Assembly: GCF_003073045.1 (NCBI RefSeq)
Contig: NC_037593.1
Coordinates: forward strand, 23,121,868 to 23,185,867
Origin: Pomacea canaliculata
Taxonomy: Eukaryota; Mollusca; Gastropoda; Architaenioglossa; Ampullariidae
Direction: 5' to 3'
DNA length: 64,000 nucleotides
The position numbers and the translations under genes are program-made. The notes beneath the pieces were generated by a model, which saw only the letters and a program-made list of their open reading frames with translations, did no database searches and was not told the origin of the DNA. This document shows positions 1 to 13,000 of this stretch, piece after piece. Each line of letters opens with the position of its first letter. Position 1 is the first letter of the stretch.

Positions 1-3000
1 AGAGGTTGGTATACCTTTAGGTACAAAAACAAAATCATTCATCATTTCCGCTTTTGTCGTTTCGTCCCTGACTTCAAAGGGAAAAGCACATGTAATGTTT
101 CGTGCTCAGTAATTAAGTAGAAAGCATTGACGTATTACTGTCTCATATTTAGTATCCTTTCCTTAATTTCTCGTCGATTTGATCTGCTTGTAACTTTGTT
201 CTAGCTTCGACATGAATACCACCGGCTATCTTTCACGCTGTTCTCTATTGCAGACGATTAATAGACTCGACCAAAAAAGGAAAAAATGAAATAGAACTAA
301 AACAGGTCAAGTAAAAACTATCCAGTTCTTGTACAATAGATATCAGGTAAACCGTCGTTATATTAAACTAAGCCGTGCTTTCATCACGGAACAATAATGG
401 AGAATATGAAAAATTGGAAATTGATAAAGAATGTGAAATCTCCTCTGATTGTGCTTGAGGTCGAGGCATCATCTCACGGCCCACACTTGCTGTACGACGT
501 AGAACGTTGTCACGTGTTTGTCAGCGGGGTCGTGCATGCAGACCGATGCCCATGGAACGATCCAGAATATGTTGGCTTTGTGCCGTCCACACGCGTGCAC
601 AAACTCACGGGTATTGCAGCTTTGTGGTCGTCTGACTTCTCCTCCATTCACAGATTACCTGGAATGTAATTACTGCAGAACGAAGAGCGCGATGTTTACA
701 CGAATGAAACGTTTCCACTGACATGTCAATCATGACCTCGAGTCACGTGCAGTATGCTAATTAGTATGAAACCTTGGTGTAGCTGGAGCTTGAGCAAACA
801 TCATGGTGTCCTTACGCTGACAAAGGTACAAATTAAATTGTAAAAATATACATGGAGACTGAATCTGTCGCGCAAACCGCAGATAGCAAAGTCCCAGGAT
901 TACAAACAGCAGGGTTAAAAAAGAAAAATGCTTCAGCTTCATTACACTTAGAAGACCTGCTGGAAGAAGACTAAAAGTTAACATGAACATCTTCCACCCA
1001 CGGCAGCTGTCTCCAGCCCACGGAGGTGTACACAGTGTCGCAGTTCACTACAATTGTTTAATATACAGACCAACTTCAAAGTAACCAACAAGATACAGTT
1101 TTCATCTCCTCCAAATCCTCGCAGCTTAATGCTAACTACGAGACACGGTCACGTGACAATATTCTCACGTTTAGCTGTGATATGGATGAGGCTAAAGTGC
1201 TTCAGAAATAACTAAACGGCTCTTTTTATTTAGCTATTCTAAAAGGTTAATCTCTTTTCTCATATTTTTTCAAGCCTGGTCGTTTTTACCGCTTGAAAAC
1301 GTAATAAAAAAATACGTGCACATGAACTTGTCGCCCAGACTTGTGGTTGTAATATTTATCAATAACTATTCACCAATCTCTAATGCTAAGCCTTACTCTC
1401 TGCTAAAGAATAACAGCGAGTGACTTGGTTGTAGGATTCTTGTTAGAAATCATCAGACAACCCAACAAATGAAAGAACACAGCACCAGTTTTTGAACATT
1501 TACATTCTTTGTTTCACAAAAGTAGACCTTGACATTCTAAACTTGACAGCCTCGGGCTCTTCTCTATTTTGCACAAACTCGTTCATTAAAAGTAAAAAAT
1601 TATTACTGAATAAAAGGCCAAGGAAAAAAGCTATCTCTGAATGAATGCTTGTGTTACCGAGGAACTGCATATGTCGTGAATGGCCGGTGGGAGAAAGAAG
1701 TTGAATGAGCAAAATGTCAGTGATGAGGTCAGAAAACACGAAGCCTGACACTCCATGCGCGTACACACTTTTTAACTGAGTAGTGAGGACAGACATGTAC
1801 CACAAAAAACAAAAAGTGTGGCCGATCCAGATTGGAGGCTTATGGTGCAGTGGTAATTAAAAATCAAAGAAACAAGAAAAAGCCCACGCTTTGTCGAAGA
1901 CCTTTAGTTTATTCTTTGTGAACTGTTTTATCAGATCTACCAACAGCTTCCTCATCTCACGATATGGCGTCTAAATCACCTTCTCATTCACACAAACACT
2001 TCTAATAAACATCCGAGGAAAACAAAATCCGTTAACAGCGCTGAGCCAACGTAACAAAGAAATGGTAAGTGTGAGACAGACAAGCTGTCTCGGATTCTAT
2101 CACCATATGTAGCACGTTTATGATGTAACAACTGTTCTCATTGCAGAAGCGGGATGGCCCGAGCCAATGGCAGTAGGCAGCCACGGGACGGACACCGGCA
2201 TCCTAAGATGGTCACCGGCATCAGTGCCTACAGATTCTGTGCACGCAGCATTTCCATCTGGTTCTGTTGACTGAACTACATTTAGACAGTGAAGGTTCAC
2301 ATTCTTGTCCCCTCAAGTTTTTTTTGTTTTTTTTTTTTTTGAGGAGGCGGCTGTCCTATATATGGTTATCTTACTAAAAAGAAAAAAAAAAAGAAGAGAT
2401 AAACTCGTATTAATCAACAATTGAATAGCTCCCGTCCAACAGCTTCTTAGTTGCTATCAACCTTTTTAAAACGCAAATGATTAAAAATAACTGTCCAGTA
2501 AAAAACCTTTTCGACTGAATACAAAAAGTATGTTATAGTATTCCAGGAATATAGTCTGTTTAGGCTAATGCCAGGGACAAGAATACACTATCTGTTCCTT
2601 TCGTGTCAAAACGTGACAATAAAGACTTGAACACTGCTTCCGCTTACAGCCTCAGTGTGTGTGGTGAGGAATGCTGTCGGTTTGTTACCTATGCTGTTGG
2701 TGGAATGACTTAGTTCAGTACTCGCTGGACGAGTTAAACAACAGGTGGCGATTTTTACGGAGACCAACCGATAACCAGTACTCTATGCTATATAGCATTT
2801 GACAAAACCAGCTCACTGGCACGTGATTTTGGTGTTCGCAAGACTCGCCCCTGTGCAAATTCATTTGAGAATTATTCTGAGGCTAATCAGGAGATGAGTG
2901 TAGCCAGTCTATGGCTGAAGAACAAAATCACGCAGAGAGCGTTTAGTCCACACGCCACGTCGTACAAGTCTGGGAAATAAGGCAAAGAGTCTTATTTTCA

Positions 3001-3650
3001 TAGTTGCAATGCGATGTTCACACCTCGTTGACACTGTTTCTTTGCCACTGCTCTGTGTTTACAGTTCCGGAGGTAAAACAACATCTGTGGGGTCTCGACA
3101 TCACTTTAAAAGTACAACTAAAGGGATAAAACAATATCTGAAACTAGACGCTTGTCCTTGAGTTCCTTATGTTACTCCAGGGTAGCGACTTGCTCTCGTT
3201 TCACAACAGCGGTCCCAGCTAAACATACTGTTCACTACACAATTGCCATTGAAAGTACGGTTCACACGTCTATGGTCTGGTGAAATGGCCTATCTGACAG
3301 TGCGTGCCTATGTCTCTCAGTGTTTTCACCTGTTAAACGTTTTGACCTATGCTATGGGGTAGTAGTGGTGGTGGTGGTGGGCGAATGCAAGCCATCGCTG
3401 TTATCATCATGACTGGGTACTGAAAGCAATAATTTAAAAAGCGATCCTCCAATTCAAGGCAATCTAGCCAACCCTACTGTTCGTAATTGTTCTAGGAAGC
3501 CTAAACAGAGGAAGTTCTAAAGAAAATGTGTTCAAAGCGCTTATTTTACATAAAGCTACATTGTTCAACAAGAGACGGGTGGAACCTCCTGACGGGTACT
3601 CATTTTGTATGTTAGATTCTGTGCAGCCCAACGATTTCGCGTTAGAATCA
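1..3650. other. No gene recognised
   Basis: Open frames here are short and show no known motif. Visible features are a T-rich run at 2319-2340 and a short GTG repeat at 3366-3381. Part of this stretch could be distal 3' untranslated sequence of TDRD7, which reads leftward. Confidence 0.5.
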
Positions 3651-3672
3651 AAGTCTCACTAGTTACCCGTTT

Positions 3673-3678
3673 TTTATT
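3673..3678 (-). terminator. Candidate poly(A) signal for TDRD7
   Basis: AATAAA on the minus strand, about 330 bases past the TDRD7 stop codon at 4004-4006. It is the first canonical hexamer seen downstream of the stop. No cleavage site can be proven from sequence alone. Confidence 0.35.
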
Positions 3679-4003
3679 TTCACTTGGTCTAATGCACTCC
3701 AGCAGCACACAGTATTCACACTCGCTGCCTCCTTCTCGCGATCGGCAGGAGTTTGTTTTCTTCACAGATCATTCCTGGACCGACTATTATGGCTGAGCTA
3801 CAATCTTTTCAGATGATGCAGACAACATTCTGTAAACCCGAGACAGTTTCAAATATATAACCTACGACACAGCTTCTTCACATCCATGCATAATGATGTT
3901 TTCTGATGCTGATAAATGAAGCAGTAGATAGACCGGGCTTTGGTTGAGAGGACTGCGGGGCTGAATGTCTTCGCAACAACATGTGTGCCATTTTGGTCCT
4001 GTT

Positions 4004-7000
4004 TTAACTGTCAGCCACCGCCAGCTCACAGGAAATAAGTTGGTCAGAAACGACCACGTCCTCGTCGGGGTCACTCGTGTCCACAAGCGAGATGGAGACG
4101 ACTCTTCTTCTGGTCTTGTGGACTGAGCTGCTGTCCGCCTCCATCACAGGTTCAACAGCCTTGAGCAAGGCCACCAGCACGTGACCCTCGACCAGCTGCG
4201 TGAACCTCAACAGGGCTTCCTCTGACCACGTCTCCTTCTTGGGCTTAACACCTGAGGACAAAAAGTTAACCCACAGACTGTCAGATGCTTACCGACATTA
4301 CAACACTCATTTACATACACCTTGACAGCTCGTACACGGGCCAAGGAACGTCATACTATGCAAAACTAGACACTGTGTAACTCATTTCATTTATATCTAT
4401 CATCCAAATACTGGGAAAGCAGTAATCTACGTTTTGGCTGCTGGTAAAATCTGGCTGGCGCTGATAACATTTTTTTATTTGCTGGATATATTTCAAAATA
4501 CTGTTGTCTGATACTTCACAGCAAAAATTCATACCTGTCGCCATCATTCTTCCGGCCCTAAAAACACTAGCTCACCTAGTGACAGGTAAGCACCTACCGT
4601 CAGATCAGGTTTTTTTTTTTTTTTAAATTTCAAAGGCTACCACCTCGTCTCGACAGACAATGCATTGTGAGACATACATGAACGAGACTAATGTGTATCC
4701 ATTGTTACAGTCTACTCTGAACACTGCTTTCGCCTGTAATCCGACACAGACTGCTTCATCACAAATTCTCAGCACTCAGTAAAAACACTCCTACAGACTA
4801 GCAGGCTGGGAAAAGGACCCCCTTCCCCGCAGCTCGTTTAGTAAAAACACATCCAGCAAACTAAATGCACCATCCACAAACCCTCATTGCAAAATTGTTT
4901 GCAATGTCGCAGCGACAGCAAAAGCTGCTATTTATTATGAAATGACAGTTTTAGACCAAAGACCACTACAGTGCCAGTCCCTTTCTTATTGTCATTAATT
5001 TGCTGTTTTCTTTTTTTTTTTCCTTCAAGGTTATAAAATATGATATGTAAATAAGTATATGTTCTGACTATCCAAAGCAGAAGTAAAAGTGCTAAATAAA
5101 AGTTTCTAAAGGAAATTTCACAAACTTACTCCTTTCTCTTCGTGTAGCTTTCTGAGCCTATATTATATATAAAAAGGGGGAAATTAGTGTTTTACCCCGA
5201 GCACACAACTAAGGCTATATCACCGCAAGGCAGCCAGCCCTGCAACCAAATGCCACATGCTGAGAAAGAACAGCTTGCCAGAGACGAGAGCTGAATCCAG
5301 GACAGCCAACCTTCACTGTAGTGGTGTTATACCAAAAGGAATCTCGTTAAGTTATCTAAAGTGATGTACTTGTGCTGTGAGGATATACTATTTTCCACAA
5401 GAAAGTTGAAAAAAAAAAATGTAGGTAACTTATGAGACGACCTCTCCTCAAGAATGCATGGGAAGAGAAAAAGCTTGTGTCAAGCAATCAGCGCTGTTTG
5501 GTACTCACCATGTAGGCGAGCCTTACAAGCAGCAAAGGGCAGGCTCCAGTACAGTGAGGGCAATGCGAACAATGCATCTGGGCTCACAACATCATACATA
5601 CAGTAGTCTGGGAAATACAGGTAATACTGTCACAGACAGACATAAAACAGGTACTTAATCATACAATCAGAAGATAATAATAAATGCAAAATTTGTAAAG
5701 CGCATACTCACACTCCTAAGGAGTATGCTCTAAGCCAGACCTGGGCAAACGCCGGCCCGCGGGCCGGATCCGGCCCGCCTCCTGTCTCTGACCGGCTCGC
5801 CCGCTGGCCGCCCACCAGTAAATATACTATATATACAGTATTGGGTAAAACTGAGTTAACTATATTAGTCCGGCCCACTAGAACCATCCCAGTTTCTCAT
5901 GCGGCCCCTTGGGAAAATTAATTGCCCACCCCTGCTCTAAGCGCTTAAGAACAAGAACGAAACATGAACAGCATACGAAGGACAGGAAAACAAACAAATA
6001 ACATATGAACTATACGAGAATAAACAACCGTACTAAACGAATAATAAAATCAAATACAGAAAAAACAAAGAGGAACCAAATAACAAGAACAAGAGCTGGA
6101 AGTAACATGATATTGCAAAAGGAAGGGTGTGAAAAAGGACTAGCATTATGGAAAAGGTTGTTAATAATAATAAGTGGGAATTTCTAAAGCGCAATATCTA
6201 AGTCAAAGTTGCAAACTTATTGCGCTGAACAAGATCATCAAATAGTAACAAAGATGTAAAACAAGTTAACAAAAAGTAACAAAGATGCAGAACAAAATCA
6301 CAAAATAGTAACAAAGATATAGATTGTAGAAGGAAGAACAATGCAAGGGCTCGCTGCTTTCTGACAGTACATAAAAGGCAATAATTGTAGATTCAACGAT
6401 AATGACTAAAACAAAGATTACAAATTTCAATGATGATCTAATAAAAATTATGCCTTAGAATACTCAGATGGATCCACGGCACAAATTTTGTAGAAAAAAC
6501 TGAGATGTTCTGTTTACGGCTAAGCAATGGTTTGCACTTTGTGTTCCCCTGCCAAATTTCTGTTTAAATAAGTTTTCAAAAATCAGTGTAACACAGTTAA
6601 AGTTGGTCAACAGGGTTAAATTTATACCAGTAAGAAAAAACACTAAGCTAGCTGTAAACTGACTTACCTGCCCCTCTATAGTGTCTACAAAGATAGCACG
6701 GTAGAGAACATTTCCCAGTCTTGCCATATACAGGTTATCAATGAGGGGATTCTTTACCACTGATGCCTTTTGTTGCTGTGATGCATCTCCTGAATCCTAA
6801 CATACATGAACAATTATCACCATTTGTTTAATATCAATCAATATTTACTGTCTGTACCAGGCATAATCCAGGACAGAAATTGTTCTTTTGCTAACAAAAT
6901 AATTTATACATGTGAACATAATGTGTGTATATATATAAAAACATACACACCCAAATAATGACATTTAACACTTGTGCACACCTAAACCCTCTCACACATG

Positions 7001-10000
7001 CACATGGACTTCATCCAATGCATCAATGTCTGTCACCTCTGGATAAGACCATACCCAAAATCAATGAGACACTGTCGATCTTTCAAACATGTGAATGGTG
7101 ATGAAAGTGAACCACAAACATTTGTAGATTCACTGTGAGGAAAGTTTCCTGACCTAGATGATGAAATTTCTCCTAAAAAGGTAACATAATAGCCCTACGA
7201 GTCCTCGTGCCTTTCATTCAGGATGGTGATTGCTGTTGGCACAAAGGGATTCTGGTACGCAGCTTTCCGCGCACATGGCACTGTGTAGCGCCTGCCCAAG
7301 GGTAACAGCTGAAAGTTAGGACGGAGAGGATGTGTTTGGTCTGAAGTAATACTATATGCCATCTTTCTAACTGCATGAAGGCACAAGTCAGAAAATGGCA
7401 GCTGTGATGTACCAATAGTTTTATTTGCCTGGTGGATGAGTCTGGCCAGCCATAAGATAATCATAAGAATAATACTGACGGTATGTTTTAATATTTTATA
7501 CATATAAACCCTTAGCATTTAAAAGTGTTATTCATTTAGAGCATAGTAATGTAGGTGGGGGTGTTGGTAAAGTGTGGTCAAATGTATTTTCCATCTCTGA
7601 GTGAATGCATATCTTATATGATACATAGGTAGGTAGGCGACAGGGAAAGATGGTGGTGAGATAAAATCTGGAATTTGGGAAGAGACTGTGGCCAAAAAGG
7701 TTCTTCCACATGAGCTTTTCTGTCTGCATATGATGTGATACTAAAATTAACCTTCAGCTTTACTTACTTGGCTTAAAACCAAACAGACATGTCAGCCATG
7801 ACAGCCACTCTAAATCACCAAATGAATACATCTCATTACCACAATGCATTGGCAGCTTGAAATCTTTTGTGTTCCAGCTACTGCATCCTTCTGCACCCAC
7901 TCCCTCTCTCCCATGCACACCCATGGGTACCTACCACTCACCCCCATATTTGTAGCCTTCATATTCATGGACGCCATCATTTCCTCAAGCTGGGGATATA
8001 CATCGTGAGATATGACCTACATAAAAAATTCTTTTATTAATGTTAAAAAGATCCAAGAGAAGGAGGAAGACAGATAATAGTACTACTACAAAGTTATTAA
8101 GCTAATTGCTTGAAGAAAGGAGCTTGCTGCCAAAGCTCAAAGAAAAAAAGTGAAAATGTCCACAAGATAATCTGCCACACTCATGCTCAAACTGCAGAAG
8201 CAGAAATGTTTGTCTCAGAAGAAGTGGTCCAATTTCATGAAGGTTCTTCTCCCATTTCACAACCTTTATTTTTATATAATCAGTGATAAAATAGCATATG
8301 TACTTATCTTATGGACTAAAGACCAGGTGATCAAGCTTACTACAATGTCTGTATGTATACTAGTAAAGTTATGTTAACATTCCCTAATATTTTCCACATT
8401 AATCATAAAAATGTTTCTCCTTTTTTTTTCTTTTAGCATGTTTGCACATGATTTTCTATGCAATTACGCCAAACATTTCACAAAATTTTGTCTAAGCCTA
8501 TTCCAATTACAAGAATGCAATGTACATCTGCGTGATAATAAATGTACTTAAAAAAACTAAAAAAAGTGGGAAATATTATTTATACAAAGTATTATTTAGT
8601 ATAAAATTTTCAAGCTAAGAAAAAACAAAGTGCAAGAGGAAAAAAAATCTTCGATACCTATGATATGAGCGAGTGTCTCAATGATAACATTTATGAGACA
8701 TTCTAACTTTTATTAATACAGATTATTGATAAAGATAGCGTGCTAAAAATTTTGCTACTTGCAAACACATTTATTACAACTATATTTTCCAACATCCTTT
8801 AAAAGTCAACAACATAAATGTCAGAATTGTGCATGAATATGCTTATGCTATGAAAGCTTCAACTTAAGGGAGAACCTGATCATGTCAATTACACTTATCT
8901 GTGTAAGGAACACCCCAAGTTTGAACTCTGGCCTCCTTAAATGTACAGGGTGATGTTTTCAGGCATGTCTTGAGAACAGAAATGGATATTGAACAAGATA
9001 TGGATATATGGTATCTTGTACTGAGCTTTACCCAGTCATTAGGACAAAAATATTTGTACTCCACGATACCTTTGAAGTCTACATATGTATTTTGTAGATT
9101 AAAATTATTACAAATATTAAACTCACCACAAAGTTGTAGGGGTCATAGATCTTGTGAACATACACACAAAAGAACTTCTCACAGTCTGGCAATGGCATAA
9201 GTCCTGGCATTGGCAACTGCTGGTGCTCTTCATTTAATTTACTTGTGGTAAGAGTGCTCTTTGTAGTAGAATATGTAGGCACAGAGATGGTGGTCACACT
9301 GCTATTTGATGAAGTTTTATTTATCACAGAATCTTGTGTGACAGCACTAGTAGAACTATCACTCTTGGATGGATCAGCCTCAGGGACTTGAGGTAAACCC
9401 CATGTATACAGCAGTTTTGTCACAGGCAACTCTGCCTTGCCACCTGCATCACCAGCACCTCCTGAGCTCTCAACATTCAAAGATAAGTTTTCAATAGTAG
9501 ATAAAACAGTTTCCACATTGCCTTCAAGGCCACTTTTAAGGGGGAAGGACTACAGGAATGACTGCTCTCCAATGCTGCTGGTTGGGAACTGGTATCAAAA
9601 ATCTCCATGTTCACACGAGCTCCTTCTTGAATCAACTTTTCTGCAATCTGCTGATTAATGTTAATGTCCTCACTACTATACGTGTCATACAGCATTAAAG
9701 TGAGGGGATCTCTGCAACACAATTGTAAACAATGGTGTAAGCAAAAATAATAAAAAAAGATGTAATTAGCAGCTTAACAACTAATATCTGACTCAATTAA
9801 AAACTGAAAGAGATTTTCTGAATGCCAATAACAGTCTCTCATCATCTTGTATAGGAGAAATAAATGTTGTAAAGTATTTCTCACAAACGCAGCACACCAT
9901 TAAGATCACACAAAAGTCACCTGCTGATAACCTCTGCTGCACATATTTTGTTGCGTGAGCGCTCTATCAGCTCTGTCATAGCTGTAGGGAGTTTCATGAA

Positions 10001-13000
10001 GTTCTCAAGGCCAGCCAAGATACATGGAATGGCCTAAAGCACAAATAATTTATATGAAGTCATACTTATTACACCAAGCAACGTATCACTAGACTTTATG
10101 GTACTTACACAAGATATACTACTGTAAGTTTTTGCATATGGAAACACATCAAGACATCAGCAAGATTCATTTTCACATTAAAAAAAAAAATAAATTGGTG
10201 ACAGAAATACAAGAGCAACAAAAGTTTTGGCTTGCTGACAATTGTACGACCTGCTGGACCTGGCATAAAATAGAGTAAGTTTAAGACCCTAGCCTTTAAG
10301 GACCTTTACTGGACAAATATCTAATGAAAACTGATAAAATTTGTATACAATCATTGCTCAACTTAGACAAATGCTCATCCATATTTGTCTAGTTAAGAAC
10401 GGATTTAACTCTTTCCTTCTTATCAGTCCATGATGGACAAATATGTCCAGACCCTTCAGCAACTACTAAGTCTGAGCTGCCTACCTGTGTTGGTCATATT
10501 TAATGATTTTTACTCCAAAACTTTGTAAAAAAACAGAGATGGAAGATTAGCAGAGATCTTAAAGAGAGTTAACTTAAGGACTTGTTTTAGGTGAGGTCCT
10601 TTACAAAGGGATGGTTTCATTCTTAGCAACACACCTGATAAGGTACTTGTTTGTTGATTTTAGGGTCAAGGAGCCTCAGCTGATCTAAATAAAACCATTC
10701 TGTGTAACCATGGTCCACAAAAAAGCAATTGGCCTGCACGCAGTTAAAAAAAAAAAATCACACATAAATTGCATGTACACTATTTGTGCAAATTATCAGA
10801 AATATCAGCACAATTATACTGTTTGTAAATGACTTCAGTTTTTATAGCCAGATATCACACGGAAAATTTGACTTATTTGACAGATTGAGGAAACAGAATA
10901 CTTTTTGTCCTTCAAGCTCTGTTATCTTCACACGATGGTAAAGCAGGTCTGCACTGGCAATGCACACAGAACCAGCTTTAAGTGGAGGGTCTTTGGCTGC
11001 ACTTTTGTACAGCGTGGCAAGGTTATCCTCAAATTCCTCCAGTCTATCCTAGAGATACAAAATGTGTACAGACCTAAATGCAAAAGTTAGGAAAAGATCA
11101 TTTTCTACTTGTGGAAAATATAAGGAACTGGATAACGATAAACTTATTTTTAACAAATCAAGAACATGGTGAAAGAAGAATGAAAAATTTCACAAATAAA
11201 GAATCAAAGTCAATGACATTGTAATACTGATTATACATTTTTGTTTGTGCTAAAATTTAAAGAACTGTCAACATGTTTTACTCATGAAAAGTACTTTGTA
11301 GAAGGAATCTAAAATTTATTTACAAAAACTGATGTGATATGCTCTTACAGAGAATTTTTTCCCCACCAGCCGCACAGTGCATGAATTGAAGTCAACATAG
11401 GCAACTATCACTTCCACGAAGTCCTCAGCTGGCAGCTCAAGCTCCGCTGTTAACAAAAGTTTTTATTTAAAACTGCATTTCGTAAAATAAACAAAAACCA
11501 TCATGTCCACAGATTATCAGATCTAGCCAGTAATGAGAACTGTGAATGCATATAAACTCTTATAATTACTTCTGAAATAACTATCATTTCACCAGTTTTA
11601 ATCAGTTCCACTGCAATTACTAGAAGTCCAAAAAGCTCTCATAAATTTTAATTTCAATTTTGTATTTTACAAACAAATACTGTCATTTAAACCCCAGACA
11701 TATGTAAAAAATTGTCATCAACCAAACACTACGTAAATAAATTTCATTTTAAGACCTAGACACGTTATCACAATCAGTGCCCATAAAAATCTTATTTTCT
11801 CTTTCTTAAGACAGATAACAAAATTGCAGCCTTGGTTCATATTGCTATGCTTATTGTATATAGATGATATCATTCAGTCTGAAACTCAAACTGAGCCCAG
11901 AGATCAGAAACCTGCTAATCTGCGGTAAGAGACATAAAAAATATGAGATTCCTGAAAGAATAAGGACAAAAAGCCGAACTATAGCTTCAGGGACTTAATA
12001 AACATAATCTTCTACATCTAATTTGCTATTCCAACTGCTTAGTCAGTTAAACCATTATCTGGTCTATCTTTCGTGTTATTCACTACCAAAAGGTTTATTT
12101 ATGCAATAAAGTATTTGTAATCTTTTATAGCCTTATATAAGCAAAAAGAAAAAAAAAGCATGCTGCTTCAAAGGATTGGCAACAAAAGTTCAACACAAAA
12201 TTATAGTTCTCATTACCAGTTATGAATCAATAGAGAGTTTGAGATCCACCATGTGGGGCAATACATGTGCAGACACATGTGATATCATCCTCTACACCAG
12301 GTGTGGAGAACCCTTTTTTCCTCCCAGGGCCATTCTGATATTCATAACATCATTCTCCTTAAAAATTAGCCTGCTATATTTAGTCAAGGTAGTTTCCCCC
12401 ACAATGTGCTAACACTTTTGCAAAACGTACAGTCCCAGCCTGACTGGCACTGCTGCCCTCTCGCCACAATCAACTGTTTTGTAAATAGGTGCACAAAAAA
12501 TATGCACTGCTACTATGAAAAGTATAGAGAAACAAGTGTCTGGAGTCTGGAAAATCTAATTAGAAAGTTCCTTAAGGAGATGGAGTATGATTAATGATTA
12601 ATTAAAGGTTCTCTAAAATATATTAGAGTTAAGACATGTACCTAATATTTTCATGGGTTGAAAAAAATTAAGTTAATAAACTACATGAACAAGAATTTTT
12701 TAAAAGTCATATAGATGTAAAGCATGTACTGATGTAAGCAAACATACCTGGTTCTTCTTCTGCTTCAGAAACACCAGCATTTCTCATAGGCACTAAGTAT
12801 GTGTCTGCAAGTTTTGCCTCGAGCAAGTACTGGTTGAGTGAGAAGTCACCAGTATCTTCCTTGAAGATTTCAACATCACACTGGCCGTCTGGAGGTAAAA
12901 ACCATGGATACTGATGCAACGGCCACAGTTCTATAAAGCTGGCAAGAATGCCACCATTAAATACTTTGTTTTACTGTAACTTATGCTGGATCAGCTCAAT

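Noticed and set aside
397-669. 90-codon open frame on plus
   Set aside because: No known motif, no splice or homolog support; overlapping open frames on both strands suggest chance.
10404-10571. TTAACTCTTTCC...AAGAGAGTTAA as a piggyBac-type MITE
   Set aside because: Beyond about nine bases the ends do not match, so chance is possible.
12296-12420. 'caggtgtggagaaccctttt' as the left end of a hAT MITE
   Set aside because: No matching right end or 8-bp duplication found.
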